From: Voacanga thouarsii
Lineage: Eukaryota; Streptophyta; Magnoliopsida; Gentianales; Apocynaceae
Assembly: GCA_026120185.1 (NCBI GenBank)
Contig: JANUWF010001491.1
Location: forward strand, 3,968,001-4,032,000
Direction of reading: 5' to 3'
Length of the DNA stretch: 64,000 bases
Position 1 is the stretch's first letter; every line of letters starts with the position of its first letter. The notes under the pieces are model-generated. The model was given only the letters and a program-made list of their open reading frames with translations, ran no database searches and was not told the origin of the DNA. A program made the translations under genes and the position numbers. Below, piece after piece: positions 35,685 to 46,505 of this stretch.

Positions 35685-36703
35685 TGATGAGACTCCACTT
35701 CATCATGGAGGTCAAGATCAAGGAGGGGAGGCGTGCCCATGCAAGGACAAGGACCGATGACAAGATTTAGGACCAAGAAGCTTCATGATGATTTTCAATT
35801 GCTCATAAAACCATGCTTGAGGATGGAAAAGGGTTGGAAGGTTGAGGAAGCTAGCCAAGAGTTTATTTTGATGACTATCGAAGAAGGACTCCAACAAGAA
35901 CTCAAGCCGGCAATAAAGACGGACGAAATTTGACCAAAAGGTGGCCTTCCAGCGGACAGCCGGCGCTGGCCCAAGCAGCCGAACTGGAGCCGGCTTCAAC
36001 CTACACAACGATGGCCCGAACACAGCGCACAATTGGCGCCAGTTCAAGAGCCCTAGCCGACGCCGGCTCCAGCCTGGGCAGCCATCAACTGCCCTGCATT
36101 TTTTTATGTTTTCCTTGGTTTTTGTCCATTTTAAATATTTTGTAAAGACCTATTAAGGCCCTAAATTGTATTAGAACCTCAAGGATTACTTAGCTAGAGT
36201 TAGGGTAGTATAAATACAACTTTTAGTGAGTTGACAACACAATTCACACACTTTATTCAAATTTAAAGAGAGAATCTTGAGAGGCCCTAGCCTCCTTGTT
36301 CATCTTGTTCAAGATCATGCTTAAGGTTTAGTCCTCCTTATGAATGAGTCTATAAAATCTTTTGGATAATCCAATGTGGTTTCTTTCAATGGGTCTTAGT
36401 TGCTTTGCTCTTCTAAGGTTTGTTTGAATTCCATTACTTGGGTACCTATTTTCTCTATTCTATTTGTTCTTATTTGCCTTGTTGCTTCAAAGATATTGGG
36501 GTGAGATTATAGTAGAATTTTCTACTATTCTTGAGGGTCTTTGAAGCCTGGTTCTTCAAGGGTTTGATAGAGAGTAGTTTGTTAGTTTAATTTCTCCTTT
36601 TGGTCTCAATAAATTGACTGTTTTGGTCCCATGGGAAGAGCTGAACTCATAATCAACTGAACCACCCACAACACCAAGAAAAAGCCCACTCAAGATCATA
36701 TCA
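35685..36703 (+). mobile_element. Gypsy-type LTR with a polyprotein tail reading into it
   Basis: About 1.0 kb, starting TGATGAGACTCCACTTCATC and ending GATCATATCA, seven bases before a perfect primer site. Near its start, one frame encodes GPMTRFRTKKLHDDFQLL (35754-35807), a motif I know from the C-terminal tail of some plant Ty3/gypsy polyproteins, so pol may overlap the LTR in this family. A TATA-like TAGTATAAATACAAC lies near 36208. No target duplication was located and both outer boundaries within the Tekay LTR are uncertain. Confidence 0.55.
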
Positions 36704-36710
36704 AAGAGTT

Positions 36711-36722
36711 TGGTATCAGAGC
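36711..36722 (+). promoter_or_regulatory. Perfect initiator tRNA-Met primer-binding site
   Basis: TGGTATCAGAGC is an exact complement of the plant initiator tRNA-Met 3' end. It shows that the preceding LTR was a 5' LTR with some internal sequence after it. That internal part seems to be lost within about 200 bases, since minus-strand Tekay LTR sequence resumes by about 36930. Confidence 0.8.
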
Positions 36723-37379
36723 AAGGAAAGCTTTGATTCCAATCAAAGCTTGGAAGCAAGAAAAGGAGTCCAACAAAGTTGAAGAAAAACAAGAGAAATC
36801 TCGTAACTCAAAAAAATGCTACAAAAAGGTCATGTTATCTTTGCTATTTCTTGATTTTTCCTTGAGAAAATTGCTCCTTGAAGTTAGTATATTTCTTGGG
36901 AACAAATTTATCTTGTGATTGTGGTGAAAATGGGCTTGAATCCAAACCTGTAGACCACAAAAGATCTTGTGTTCAAATCTCCTAGTCAAATTTTCTTCAT
37001 ATTCATCCCAATCATCTCTTATGCCATTAAAACTCTAACTTCATTAATATTTCATTAAACTAAACTAAGGAATTATTAAAACCTTTCTAAGCATCTCATG
37101 TACTTATAAATAAACACAAATTTGGCTACACAAACAAATACACACGACCATCTTTCACATAGATTAAATGTTTCAAGATTCATGCACATGCAAGATACCA
37201 TGCAATGCCCTTACTTCCTATGTTCTTAGGGTAAGGTTTAGATGGGGTATTACAATGACTATTCATATTTTCAATTGTCCTTCACATTATAATAGCACCT
37301 GGATAATCCAAACAATCATACTAAATGATAAATGTAGCAGAATCAATAAACTTCTGGTTTACTGATAATGAAATTTAAT

Positions 37380-37815
37380 TGCATGGATTTTTGTATAATA
37401 TAGGCCAGATAAAAAGAGATGGCAAATTTTCTAATAAAGATTTCTTACCCGGAATTATTTAAATAATATAGAGACACTCAAAATCATTTTTTTCCATTGT
37501 TTCAATGTGATATCTATTTCGGTGAATATATTTAAAACTTGATAAATTTCTTCGAGATTTTCAAAAAAACAATGCTTTAAAAATAACAACATTTGTTCCT
37601 TCTAGTAGTAATATATTAGCTCTTCCAGAGCCTTCAATTAATTTTACGCTACTATTTATAGTATTAACATTTGTTTCCCCCATCTTCAGGTAAGAGATAT
37701 ATTTTCTATCTTTTAATACGGTGTATGTTATACCACTATCAATTAGACATATATCTTCAATGCCACTTGTGTATCCAATAAATGGATTAATAGCCATTTG
37801 GGCATAACAAAACAT
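37380..37815 (-). pseudogene. Ty1/copia protease remnant with start of the next domain
   Basis: The minus strand from 37815 encodes an 84-codon open segment with the retropepsin active site LIDSG (catalytic Asp codon 37740-37738), followed by TVLKDRKYISYLKM and SSVKLIEGSGRANILLLEGT, a pattern familiar from plant Ty1/copia proteases. After a stop at 37561, the same strand reads on with SRRNLSSFKYIHRNRYHIET, typical of the region leading to the pre-integrase domain. No gag, integrase or LTR of this element is visible; it lies between the Tekay LTR and the satellite. It is a dead fragment. Confidence 0.8.
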
Positions 37816-37889
37816 GTATAAATATAAATATTCAAATAAAAAAACTAAATTCTAATTACTATTACAATCCCAAAAATTTTACAAATTAG

Positions 37890-39724
37890 TCCCTAAATTT
37901 TTAAATATTTATAAATGCATTATATTTTGGGTTAATTTATAGAAATTAAACTAGACTATGTAGCGAAACATGTCTAATTACCTGCAAATTTGGTTGTAAT
38001 ATATATTTTTTTAGCAAATTAAATAAATATAACAATTAGATTGTTAATTTGATATATCTATCCTTGTAAATGCGTTAAGTTTTGGGTATTTTTATAATAA
38101 TTATACAAGTTTAGGAGGTAAAATATATCCGATTATCTTCAAATTTAGTTGTAATATGTTTTTTAGTAATTTTAACAAATCTAACGGTCGGATCATTAAT
38201 TTGATATGCATCTTTTTGTAAATGGGTAAGAATTCGAATATTTTTATAGAGATTATGTTAGATTAAGTGGAAAAACATATAAAATTACCTTCAAATTTAA
38301 TCATAATACTTTTTTTTAGTGATTTAATCAAATCAAATGGTTGAATCATTAATTTGATATGCATATCTTTCTAAATATGTTAGGTTTTCTATATTTTTAT
38401 AGAGATTACGCTAGATTTTATGCCAAAACATATTTGATTACCTTAAAATTTGGTCATAAAACTTTATTTAGTAATTTTATCAAATCTAATGGTTAGAGCG
38501 TTAATTTGATATTCCTATATTTGTAAATGGGTTAGGTTTTGAGCATTTTAATAGAGATTGTTCAAGATTAAGCTGAAAAATATATCCGATTACCTTTAAA
38601 ATTTATCCTAATATTTTTTTTTAGTGATTTTATTAATCTAACGGTTGGAGCGTTAATTTGATACGTATATCTTTCTAAATGTGTTAGATTTTATCTATAT
38701 TTATAGAGATTACGATAGATTCTGTGCCAAAACATATTTGATTAGTTTAAAATTTGGTCATAAAACTCCTTCTAGCAATTTTATCAAATCTAATAGTTAG
38801 ATTGTTAATTTGATGTGCTTATCTTTATAAATGGGTTAGGTTTTGAGCATTTTTATAGAGATTATACAAGATTAAGTGAAAAAATATATCCGATTACCTT
38901 TAAGTTTTGTCCAAACATTTATTTAGTGATTTTTATCAAATCTAAGGGTTGGATCGTTAATTTGATATGCATATCTTTCTAAATGTGTTAGGTTTTTTGT
39001 ATTTTTAGAGAGATTATGTTAGATTCTGTATCAAAACATATTCAATTACTTTAAAATTTGATAATAAAAATTTGAAGCGATTTTATTAAATCTAGCAGTT
39101 GAATCGTTAATTTGATGTGTTTATCTTTATAAATTAGTTTGGTTTCGAGCATATTTATAGAGATTATACAAGATTAAGTGGCAAAATATATATTCGATTA
39201 CCTTTAAATTTTGTTCTAATATATTTTTGAGTGATTTTATCAAATCAAATGGTTAGATCGTTAATTTGATATGCATATCTTTCTAAACGTGTTAGGTTTT
39301 CTATATTTTTATAGAGATTATGCTAGATTCTATGCCAAACATATTCGATTACCTTAAAATTTGGTTATAAAACTTTTTTTTAGTAATTTTACCAAATGTA
39401 ACGGTTAGATCATTAATTGGATATTCCCATCTTTGTAAATGGGTTAGGTTTCGAGCATCTTTATAGATATTATACAAGATTAAGCGGTAAAATATATCCG
39501 ATTACCTTTAAATTTTGTCCTAATATTTTTTTTCTAGTGATTTTATCAAATCTAATGGTTGGATCATTAATTTGATATGCATATCTTTCTAAATGTCTTA
39601 GGTTTTTATATTTTTATAGAGATTATGCTAGATTCTATGCCAAAAATCTTCGATTATCTTAAAATTTTGTCATAAAACCTTTTTTAGTGATATTATCAAA
39701 TCTAACTGTTAGATTGTTAATTTG
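37890..39724 (+). repeat. Alternating two-type satellite, about 152 bp monomer (left block)
   Basis: About twelve monomers. The landmark TTAATTTGAT recurs at about 38195, 38348, 38501, 38653, 38805, 38957, 39107, 39261, 39412 and 39567, a period of about 152 bp. Two monomer types alternate strictly: type A has CATATCTTTCTAAATGTGTT and GATTCTATGCC; type B has TTTGTAAATGGGTTAGG, TTTGAGCA and AGATTAAGTG. This gives a higher-order unit of about 304 bp. It is AT-rich with no coding potential and is cut by the LARD-like element at 39725. Confidence 0.92.
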
Positions 39725-41270
39725 TGATATGTATTTTTTAGTGTAGAAAATATTATCAACAAAGTCCACAATCAATAAAGTTTTAATTAAAAACCTAACC
39801 ACTAAAATCACACATACGAGCAAGTATACCCATCATATTTTATAGGGAATAACAAGTATCGAATCCACAGGAACTTAGACTCCCACCTTACTTTACTCAA
39901 ATCTTTGTTGTTTAAAGAATAAAATAAAAGAAGAGTGGTAAATAAAGCACTACCCTAATATACTAGAGAAAATCAAGTCACACAAAAAAAGTCACAAAGA
40001 TAATCAATGAGTGAGAATAATGAGAAAAGAGATGTAAATAGATATAAATCCTTGAATGCACAATAATGATTAACTAGTTATTCTCTCAATTAATTATTTT
40101 CTTTACATCATGAAGGAATTTAAATAAACCTACTTCGTTTGCAATCCATGAAATCACTATCTTTTAGTTAAATCAGTGAGTATATTCTATCTCAACCAAT
40201 TTTTCCAAAAGATGCATTAAAATCAGTCTTCACACAAATCTCTATATTCTAGGTGATTTAAGCATAAAATTAGCCAATAAATCTATATTCTAGTAATTAT
40301 CAATCAATTTTTGATTACTTAGTCTTTACCATTAACGTCTTTTGCAAGTAAGTTAAGAATAACTAGTATTAAATTAATTGGTTGGTCATTCTCTCCTAAC
40401 ATCGTTTTGCAACTTAATTAGAAGATAACTAATCTGTCCAACAAGATATTATGCTCAAATAATCAAATAACGAGAATAGTAATAAATTGATCAAAGAACT
40501 AAAATCAATACAAAATTATGAATCCAAAAGAATATTATCCAAAGATAAGTAAGACACTAATCTCAAATTGTTAATAAATTAAAAAAAAGAGAAAAAGAAA
40601 CCACTCATAGACAAGTAAGCCTTCTTCTTCTTCCTTGAAACCTTCTTGAGCAACCTCATCTTCTTCTCCAAGAATTCTTCTTGATCCTCCTAAATCTTGG
40701 TGTTTCTTTAGGAGTTTTCTAAAGATATTATATTGAAGAATTGAAATCTATGAGAACTATTTTGTACAATGTTATTCTCTTATATTTTCAGGAGTTCTAA
40801 TTGCCAAAAAGTGTGTACAAGAGTCCTAAATCGATCCCAAATCAGTTTCTAAAAGAATCCTTATGGAATTTGCCAAAATCTGCTCAAAATACTAAATTCG
40901 CCGCCTTAACCCCGAAGCACCTAGCACCAGTTTAAGAAGAATAGCCGGTGCTAGGTCATTCCTGGAATGCTTCCTAATAAACAATAGCACCCGGCACTGG
41001 GTCCTTCCTAAAATGCTTCCAAAACTCCTCTATTCTGCACTGTTCTTCCAAAAGTGACACCTGACCGGCCTAGGTAGACCACCCGACTCCAAGTCAACAC
41101 TGTTTGGCCTAATTTTGGACATTTTTCACTATATTCTACATAAAATTATCAAAATACCTTTCCAAAGGTAAAATATAAAATAGGAAGGAATATGACTAGT
41201 TATTACATCAAAAGTATTACAAAAGAATCTCAAAGAACTAGGAAAATATAGGTAAATTTAGCCCTTATCA
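39725..41270 (-). repeat. 3' LTR of the LARD-like element
   Basis: 1546 bp. On the minus strand it starts TGATAAGGGCTAAATTTACC just after a degenerate purine tract and ends ACACTAAAAAATACATATCA. It contains GCCGGTGCTAGGTCATTCCT near 40943, a motif partly echoed in the internal region near 43620 and 43725. Confidence 0.78.
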
Positions 41271-42844
41271 CATTTTTCCATATTTAAACTTTGCTTGTCC
41301 TCAAGAAAACAAGAATTAGACACTAAGCATTTAGAACAAGATAAAATAATTTAGCAAAATTTTCCTTAGTAAATTCATCCATAATGAAGACATAACCTTT
41401 TTTCCAACCTTAAACATAAATTTGTCATTTATTCAACCATTTCGAAACCTTGTAAACTCATGTATTAAATCAAACAATCCCAAAGCCATCAAAGTTAAGT
41501 TAAACAAGCTTAAATCTAGTACAACAAAATCATCCTACTCCTCAAGCAAAAACATATATAACAAAAATCATAGAAGTCAAGTCATTTAACCAATTCAAGC
41601 ATTATAAACTCAAAGTTACACAACTCAAGTTAGTGAAACAAGGAAACACACCACTCCTTTTTTTTTTTTTCTATGACTTAATGAATTGATAGCCTCAAGT
41701 GAATGGATTTCTCTTCACGTACCGTATTGGCCCCCTTATAATCATTATTGTTTTTCTTTTTCATCATTTTTTTCAACATTTTATTTCTTTGCTCTTTCTT
41801 GTCTTTCTGCCTTCCAGATAGCCTCAAGAGAGTGCACAAATAGTACTTGCTACTTGTCTCCATATTAACGACCTTTTTGGCAAAAGGTCTTTTTTTTTTT
41901 CTTTCAAAGATAAAAGCATATTTTTTTTACTCAATTTTTTTTTCATCTCACATAACAATGATTTTTTTTTTCGCTCATTATTTTTCTATCTTCCTCACAT
42001 TCCCTATTCACAACTCAAAGTCAAGTAAATTTTAAACCTATAATATAGGAATTAGTCAACAACTCTTCTTATATTCATCACATCATCCATATTCAAACCC
42101 AAAGAATAAAATAGCACTCAAATACTAAATATAACCAATGTTAAATTAAATTCTCAAGACTTAGCAAAATCCAACTTAATACACAAGTTTACCTTTTTAA
42201 TAAAAATCTAACCATAATGAATGACAAATCTATATCCAAGGTAACAAAGAAAATCATAACTTCATTATAGATAAATAAGCTCAATTTAGCTCCAAAATTT
42301 CTAAATTTTCAAATTTGTCAAAATTTCAAGATTTTTTTTAAAGGAGATTGTCTCAAAAAGGTTGGTATTAACAAAACACCAAGATAAGAACTTGGACAAA
42401 GAATATCACCAAATCACTCCCCTGCACTTAAACTGGATAATGTCATTATTGGTAAAAAATTAACACAAGAAAGCATCTCCAAAGGGACAAAAAAAAAAAA
42501 TTGATAAAAGAGGGATAAATTTAAGCAATACTCCCCAAGTGCAATAATGCTCCAAACAATATGAACTTGGAAAAAAGAAGAGCTTGTCCAAGAAGTATTT
42601 ATTCCTACCTACAAAACAAAACAAAAATAAAAGTATAAAGAAAATAATGGCAAAATAAAAACACACACTTAAATAAAATAGAAAAACTAAAGCGAAATAA
42701 TAATAAAGATCCTATGAAAGTAAATAAAGACACGACTCACTCTTCCACACTTAAGATAAAAAATATTTTCCTTATTTGAGAGAATAACAAAACACTTAAC
42801 AACTAAAAATGGAACAAGATAAAACAAAACAATAGCTGAAAGAC

Positions 42845-43477
42845 CTAAAAAAACCCAAATTCAAAATAAACCAAAACACATAAAAAACATTCTTTCCACT
42901 CATCATGTTTCCTCATCAAACTCTTGTCAAAGAAGTTTAAGCTCAAAGTAGAAAATAGGCAAGGTGAATGGAGAAAGAAGGGAGGTTTTTGAAAAGGGTT
43001 TTGTTTATGAAAACAAATTTTCTCAGTAAAACAAAGCACATGAACCCCATTCTCTAACATTGCTTTAGGCACACAAATACTGTTTGCAACATATGAGTGC
43101 ACATGATATCTAAAGAATGTATCAAACTTGAAATCACCATTTTTCCCTTCAAAAGATGTGTCACAATGAAAATTTCCTTTGAAACATAGTAATTGAATTC
43201 TTAAAGATGGGATTGAGAAATCCTTACTTTTCGACATATCTACAAACACCAAGTTACCTTCTAGAAATTGGGGTGAAGGGTATGAGTTGTTAACATCCTC
43301 CAAGGGTTTTGTATGATGTAGCATTGAAAGATCCAACTCTTTGAGACATGGGAAACTCAATACATCATTAATGGCATCAGTAGGCTCCAAAAAGTGAGAG
43401 GTACCTACGAACTCATGTGACAAAAAGAAATCAGAAGTATTAGAGCATAAGGTAGAATTGAAGATCACATTATCCAA
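42845..43477 (-). CDS. 210-codon ORF of the LARD-like element, function unknown
   Basis: An ATG-started open frame on the minus strand (43477 to 42845), the only long ORF of the element. I do not recognise the family. Visible features are an N-terminal serine/asparagine-rich part, a central LHHTKPLEDVNN followed by FLEGNLVFVDMSKSKDF (about residues 55-87), a Phe/Cys-rich middle (LLCFKGNFHCDTSFEGKNG, residues 96-114) and a hydrophobic, Phe- and Leu-rich C-terminus with FFLHSPCLFSTLSLNFF. There is no zinc knuckle, no DSG and no YxDD. The upstream sequence on the same strand is interrupted by stops, so it may be the 3' part of a longer ancestral frame. It could be an envelope-like or accessory ORF of LARD parents, or a captured host fragment. 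An open frame of this length in AT-rich DNA is unlikely by chance but not proof of function. Confidence 0.5.
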   Translation of the reverse strand: MDNVIFNSTLCSNTSDFFLSHEFVGTSHFLEPTDAINDVLSFPCLKELDLSMLHHTKPLEDVNNSYPSPQFLEGNLVFVDMSKSKDFSIPSLRIQLLCFKGNFHCDTSFEGKNGDFKFDTFFRYHVHSYVANSICVPKAMLENGVHVLCFTEKICFHKQNPFQKPPFFLHSPCLFSTLSLNFFDKSLMRKHDEWKECFLCVLVYFEFGFF

Positions 43478-44215
43478 TTGTTCCTAATGGTTACTCTCTT
43501 CTCCTCAGGGGTATTCTCTTTCAAGTACACGGGCCTTATCAATCAAGGGACATAATTTGTCTCCAATCTTATCTAAGAATGGCTCAAATAACACTGTTTT
43601 ACCTTTTTGGGGGTGATCCGGTGCTGTGTTGTCCATTGCATCCGGCGCCAGGTCCTTTCTATACATCATTTCAAAGGGAATTGTTAGATAAGTTGGAGCA
43701 AGTTCTCAGAGTGTAGCTGGTGCTGGTTCCTTAGTGGAATGCCTCCCTTGTTGTTCTATGAATTTTAATGTGTTGGAGAACATCCTCCCCTAAACTTCCT
43801 CAACGATCTTAGCTAGTTATGTTCTTTAGTTACTCAGTCATTGGGAAACATCATTGTGCCACTTGATGGATGAATTTGTATTGGCAATAAAAGAATTTAT
43901 TGATGCTTCTAATGACGTCTCCCTAAAAGTATTAATACGCACTTGCAACCTTGCCAATATATCATTATTGGAGCTCTTTTGACAATGTGACCATGAATAA
44001 TTGTCTATAATGATGTTTTGAACCTCACACTTAAAGAAAAATAAAAATTAAATCGAAAATAAAAATAAAACAAAACAAAAATAATAGAAAAACTAAGAAA
44101 AGAAAAAAACACAAATTAGAGATATTTACAAACTACCTAAACACAAAACTTTGTGATATTTATAAATACAACAAAGGCTAAATCAACAAGTTTCGAGTGT
44201 TTTTGATAGTGCCCA

Positions 44216-44233
44216 TCCTCAGCAATGACGCCA
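44216..44233 (-). promoter_or_regulatory. Primer-binding site of the LARD-like element (tRNA-Asp type)
   Basis: The minus strand reads TGGCGTCATTGCTGAGGA a few bases after the 5' LTR end. Plant Athila/Ogre-type elements often have TGGCGCCGTTGCCGGGGA here, complementary to tRNA-Asp; this copy differs at four positions, each C-to-T or G-to-A. Confidence 0.65.
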
Positions 44234-44239
44234 AAAACT

Positions 44240-44840
44240 TGATGTGTATTTTTTAGTGTAGAAAATATTACCAACAAAGCCCACAATCAATCAAGCTTTA
44301 ATTAAAATGCTAACCACTAAAACCACACATACGAGCAAGTATATCCATCATATAGTATACGGAATAGCAAGTATTGAATCTACAAGAATTTAGTTTCCTA
44401 CCTTCCTTTATCCAAATATTTATTATTTAGCCAATAAAACAAAAGAATAGATGGAAATAAAATACTAACCTAATAAGCTAGAGAAAATCAAGCCACACAA
44501 GAAAAGTCACAAGGATAATCAAGGAGTGAGAATAAGGAGAAAAGACATATAAATAGATAGAAATCCTTGAATATACAAAAATGATTAACGAGCTATGCTC
44601 TCAATTAATTATTATCTTAGCATCATAAAGGAATTCAAATTGACCCACTTCGTTTGCAATCGGTGGAATCACTATCTTTTAGTTAAATTAGTGAATATAG
44701 TTTATCTCAACCAATTTATCCAAAAGATGCATTAAAATCAATCCTCACACAAATCCCTATATTCTAAGTGATTTAACCATGAAACTAACTAATGAATCTA
44801 TATTCTAACAATCATCAACCAATCTTCGATTACTTAGTCT
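44240..44840 (-). repeat. Truncated 5' LTR of the LARD-like element
   Basis: About 600 bp matching 39725-40325, including CACACATACGAGCAAGTATA. It stops at TTAGTC (44840), where the other LTR continues for about 950 bp; satellite sequence follows directly. Confidence 0.8.
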
Positions 44841-45800
44841 AATCTGATATGACTTTCTTTATAAATGGGTAAAGTTTTGAGCATTTTTATAGAAATTATG
44901 TTAGATTAAATGGAAAAACATATCAAATTACCTTTAAATTTGGTCCTAATACTTTTTTCAGTGATTTAATCAAATTTAATGGTTGGATCGTTAATTTGAT
45001 TTGCATATCTTTTTAAATGTATTAGCTTTTCTGTATTTTTATAGAGATTATGCTAGATTCTATGCCAAAAATGTTTAATTACCTTAAAATTTGGTCATAA
45101 AACCTTTTTTAGTGATTTTATCAAATCTAACGGTTAGATCGTCAATTTGATACATCTATATTTGTAAATGGGTAAGATTTTGAGCATTTTCTTAGAGATT
45201 ATGTTAGATTAAGTGGCAAAAAATATCAAATTACTTTTAAGTTTCGTCATAATACTTTTTCTTTAGTGATTTTATCAAATCTAGCGGTTAGATCATTAAT
45301 TTGATATGTATATCTTTCAAAAATGTGTTAGGTTTTTTGTATTTTTATAGAGATTATTCTAGATTCAATGCCAAAACATATTCGATTACCTAAAATTTTG
45401 ATCATAAAACTTTTTTTAGCTGTTTTATCAAATCTAATGGTTGGATCATTAATTTGATATACTTATCTTTGTAAATGGGTTAGGTTTTGAGTATTTTTAT
45501 AGAAAATTATACTAGATTAAGTAGCAAAACATAACTGATTACATTTAAATTTTTTCCTAATATTTTTTTAGTTATTTTATCAAATCTAACGGCTGGATCG
45601 TTAATTTGACATGACCATCTTTCTAAATGTATTAGGTTTCTGTATTTTTATAGAGATTATGATAGATTCCGTGTCAAAACATATTCGATTATCTTAAAAT
45701 TTAGTTATAAATTTTTTTTAGCAATTTTATCAAATCTAATGGTTGAATCGTTCATTTGATTTGCCTATATTTGTAAATGGGTTAGGTTTTGAGCATTTTG
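44841..45800 (+). repeat. Alternating satellite, right block
   Basis: About six and a half more monomers of the 152 bp satellite, again strictly alternating B, A, B, A, B, A, B. The left block ends in type A and this one starts in type B, so the alternation is preserved across the inserted element. Confidence 0.92.
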
Positions 45801-45835
45801 TCATATATATAAATATATGTTGTCGTGTGTATATG

Positions 45836-46099
45836 TATACGTGTGTCAATATATATATATATAGATATACATATATATATATATATAAGTTTTTCTCTAA
45901 TTGATCTATACGTATATAATTATTTAATAAAAATAATGATATAATTAATATCATATACATTTATAAAATTTTATGAATGTACAAAATAATTTGTATTACG
46001 GAATAATGTTGTTTCATACAAAATTTTATATAATTATTATATTTTTTTATAATATTAATAAAAAAAAGATTAGACCAATCTGATGTGTATATAAATGTT

Positions 46100-46138
<39 letters not shown>

Positions 46139-46168
46139 GCACACACACACACATATATATATACATAG

Positions 46169-46215
<47 letters not shown>

Positions 46216-46254
46216 GTGTGTGTGTGTGTGCATGTATATATATGTAAATCTATG

Positions 46255-46312
<58 letters not shown>

Positions 46313-46323
46313 TATATATAATA

Positions 46324-46356
<33 letters not shown>

Positions 46357-46450
46357 TATCGATACAATTGAACGTGCACACACATACACACACACACACA
46401 CACTCACACACATATGTTATATATATTTATTAGAAATATTTTAATGAAGC

Positions 46451-46493
<43 letters not shown>

Positions 46494-46505
46494 TTATATT
46501 TTGTA
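45836..46505. repeat. TA/CA microsatellite complex with AT-rich segment (left of EPRV)
   Basis: Several long (TA)n tracts (near 46105-46134, 46257-46302, 46330-46355, 46453-46482) mixed with (CA)n and (GT)n tracts. An AT-rich unique-looking segment at about 45893-46068 recurs at about 57594-57767 and 57985-58137. All long ORFs here are translations of the dinucleotide repeats. Confidence 0.92.

Larger units (their letters stand above)
32193..37254 (-). mobile_element. Tekay family-2 LTR, minus strand, interrupted
   Basis: The reverse complement begins at 37254 with TGTAATACCCCATCTAAACC and runs to 32193, where GTCGCCCCGTCTAG is the reverse of the terminal block seen at about 19400-19417. The last roughly 35 bases of the LTR are missing. 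Blocks with GTAGGATGCTACTTTTGAGA and AAGGTTTCA on the minus strand match 1-560. It is interrupted by a gypsy LTR at about 35685-36722 and possibly some sequence beyond. Its size fits a 4.3 kb LTR plus that insertion. ORFs within it look accidental. Confidence 0.75.
39725..44840 (-). mobile_element. LARD-like non-autonomous LTR element in the satellite
   Basis: Two direct repeats (39725-41270 and 44240-44840) start on the plus strand with TGATATGTATTTTTTAGTG and TGATGTGTATTTTTTAGTG. On the minus strand the order is a truncated 5' LTR (44840-44240), a primer site, a 2.97 kb internal region, a degenerate purine tract and the 3' LTR starting TGATAAGGGCTAAATTTACC at 41270. The 5' LTR lacks about its first 950 bp. 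The internal region has one sizeable ORF and no gag, protease, RT or integrase that I can find. The flanks ATTTG (39720-39724) and ATCTG (about 44843-44847) may be a mutated target duplication. Confidence 0.8.

Noticed and set aside
35930..36156. Two overlapping 71-codon ORFs and a 109-codon antisense ORF in a GC-richer patch
   Set aside because: Several frames are open because of composition; the only protein-like signal is the GPMTR pol-tail motif just upstream.
37890..39724. A CRISPR-like array
   Set aside because: Monomers are similar along their whole length with no unique spacers, and this is plant nuclear DNA; it is a satellite.
41686..42666. Phe- and Ser-rich ORFs on both strands
   Set aside because: Short ORFs in T- and A-rich tracts of the LARD internal region, without domain signal.
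42845..43477. A leucine-rich-repeat host gene
   Set aside because: FPCLKELDLSML looks like one repeat, but no second repeat follows and the context is an LTR element.
45961..46413. Long ORFs in both strands (150, 90 and 88 codons) rich in Tyr, Ile, His and Thr
   Set aside because: They are translations of TA and CA dinucleotide repeats, and open in several frames for that reason. The same applies to ORFs at 57288-58014.
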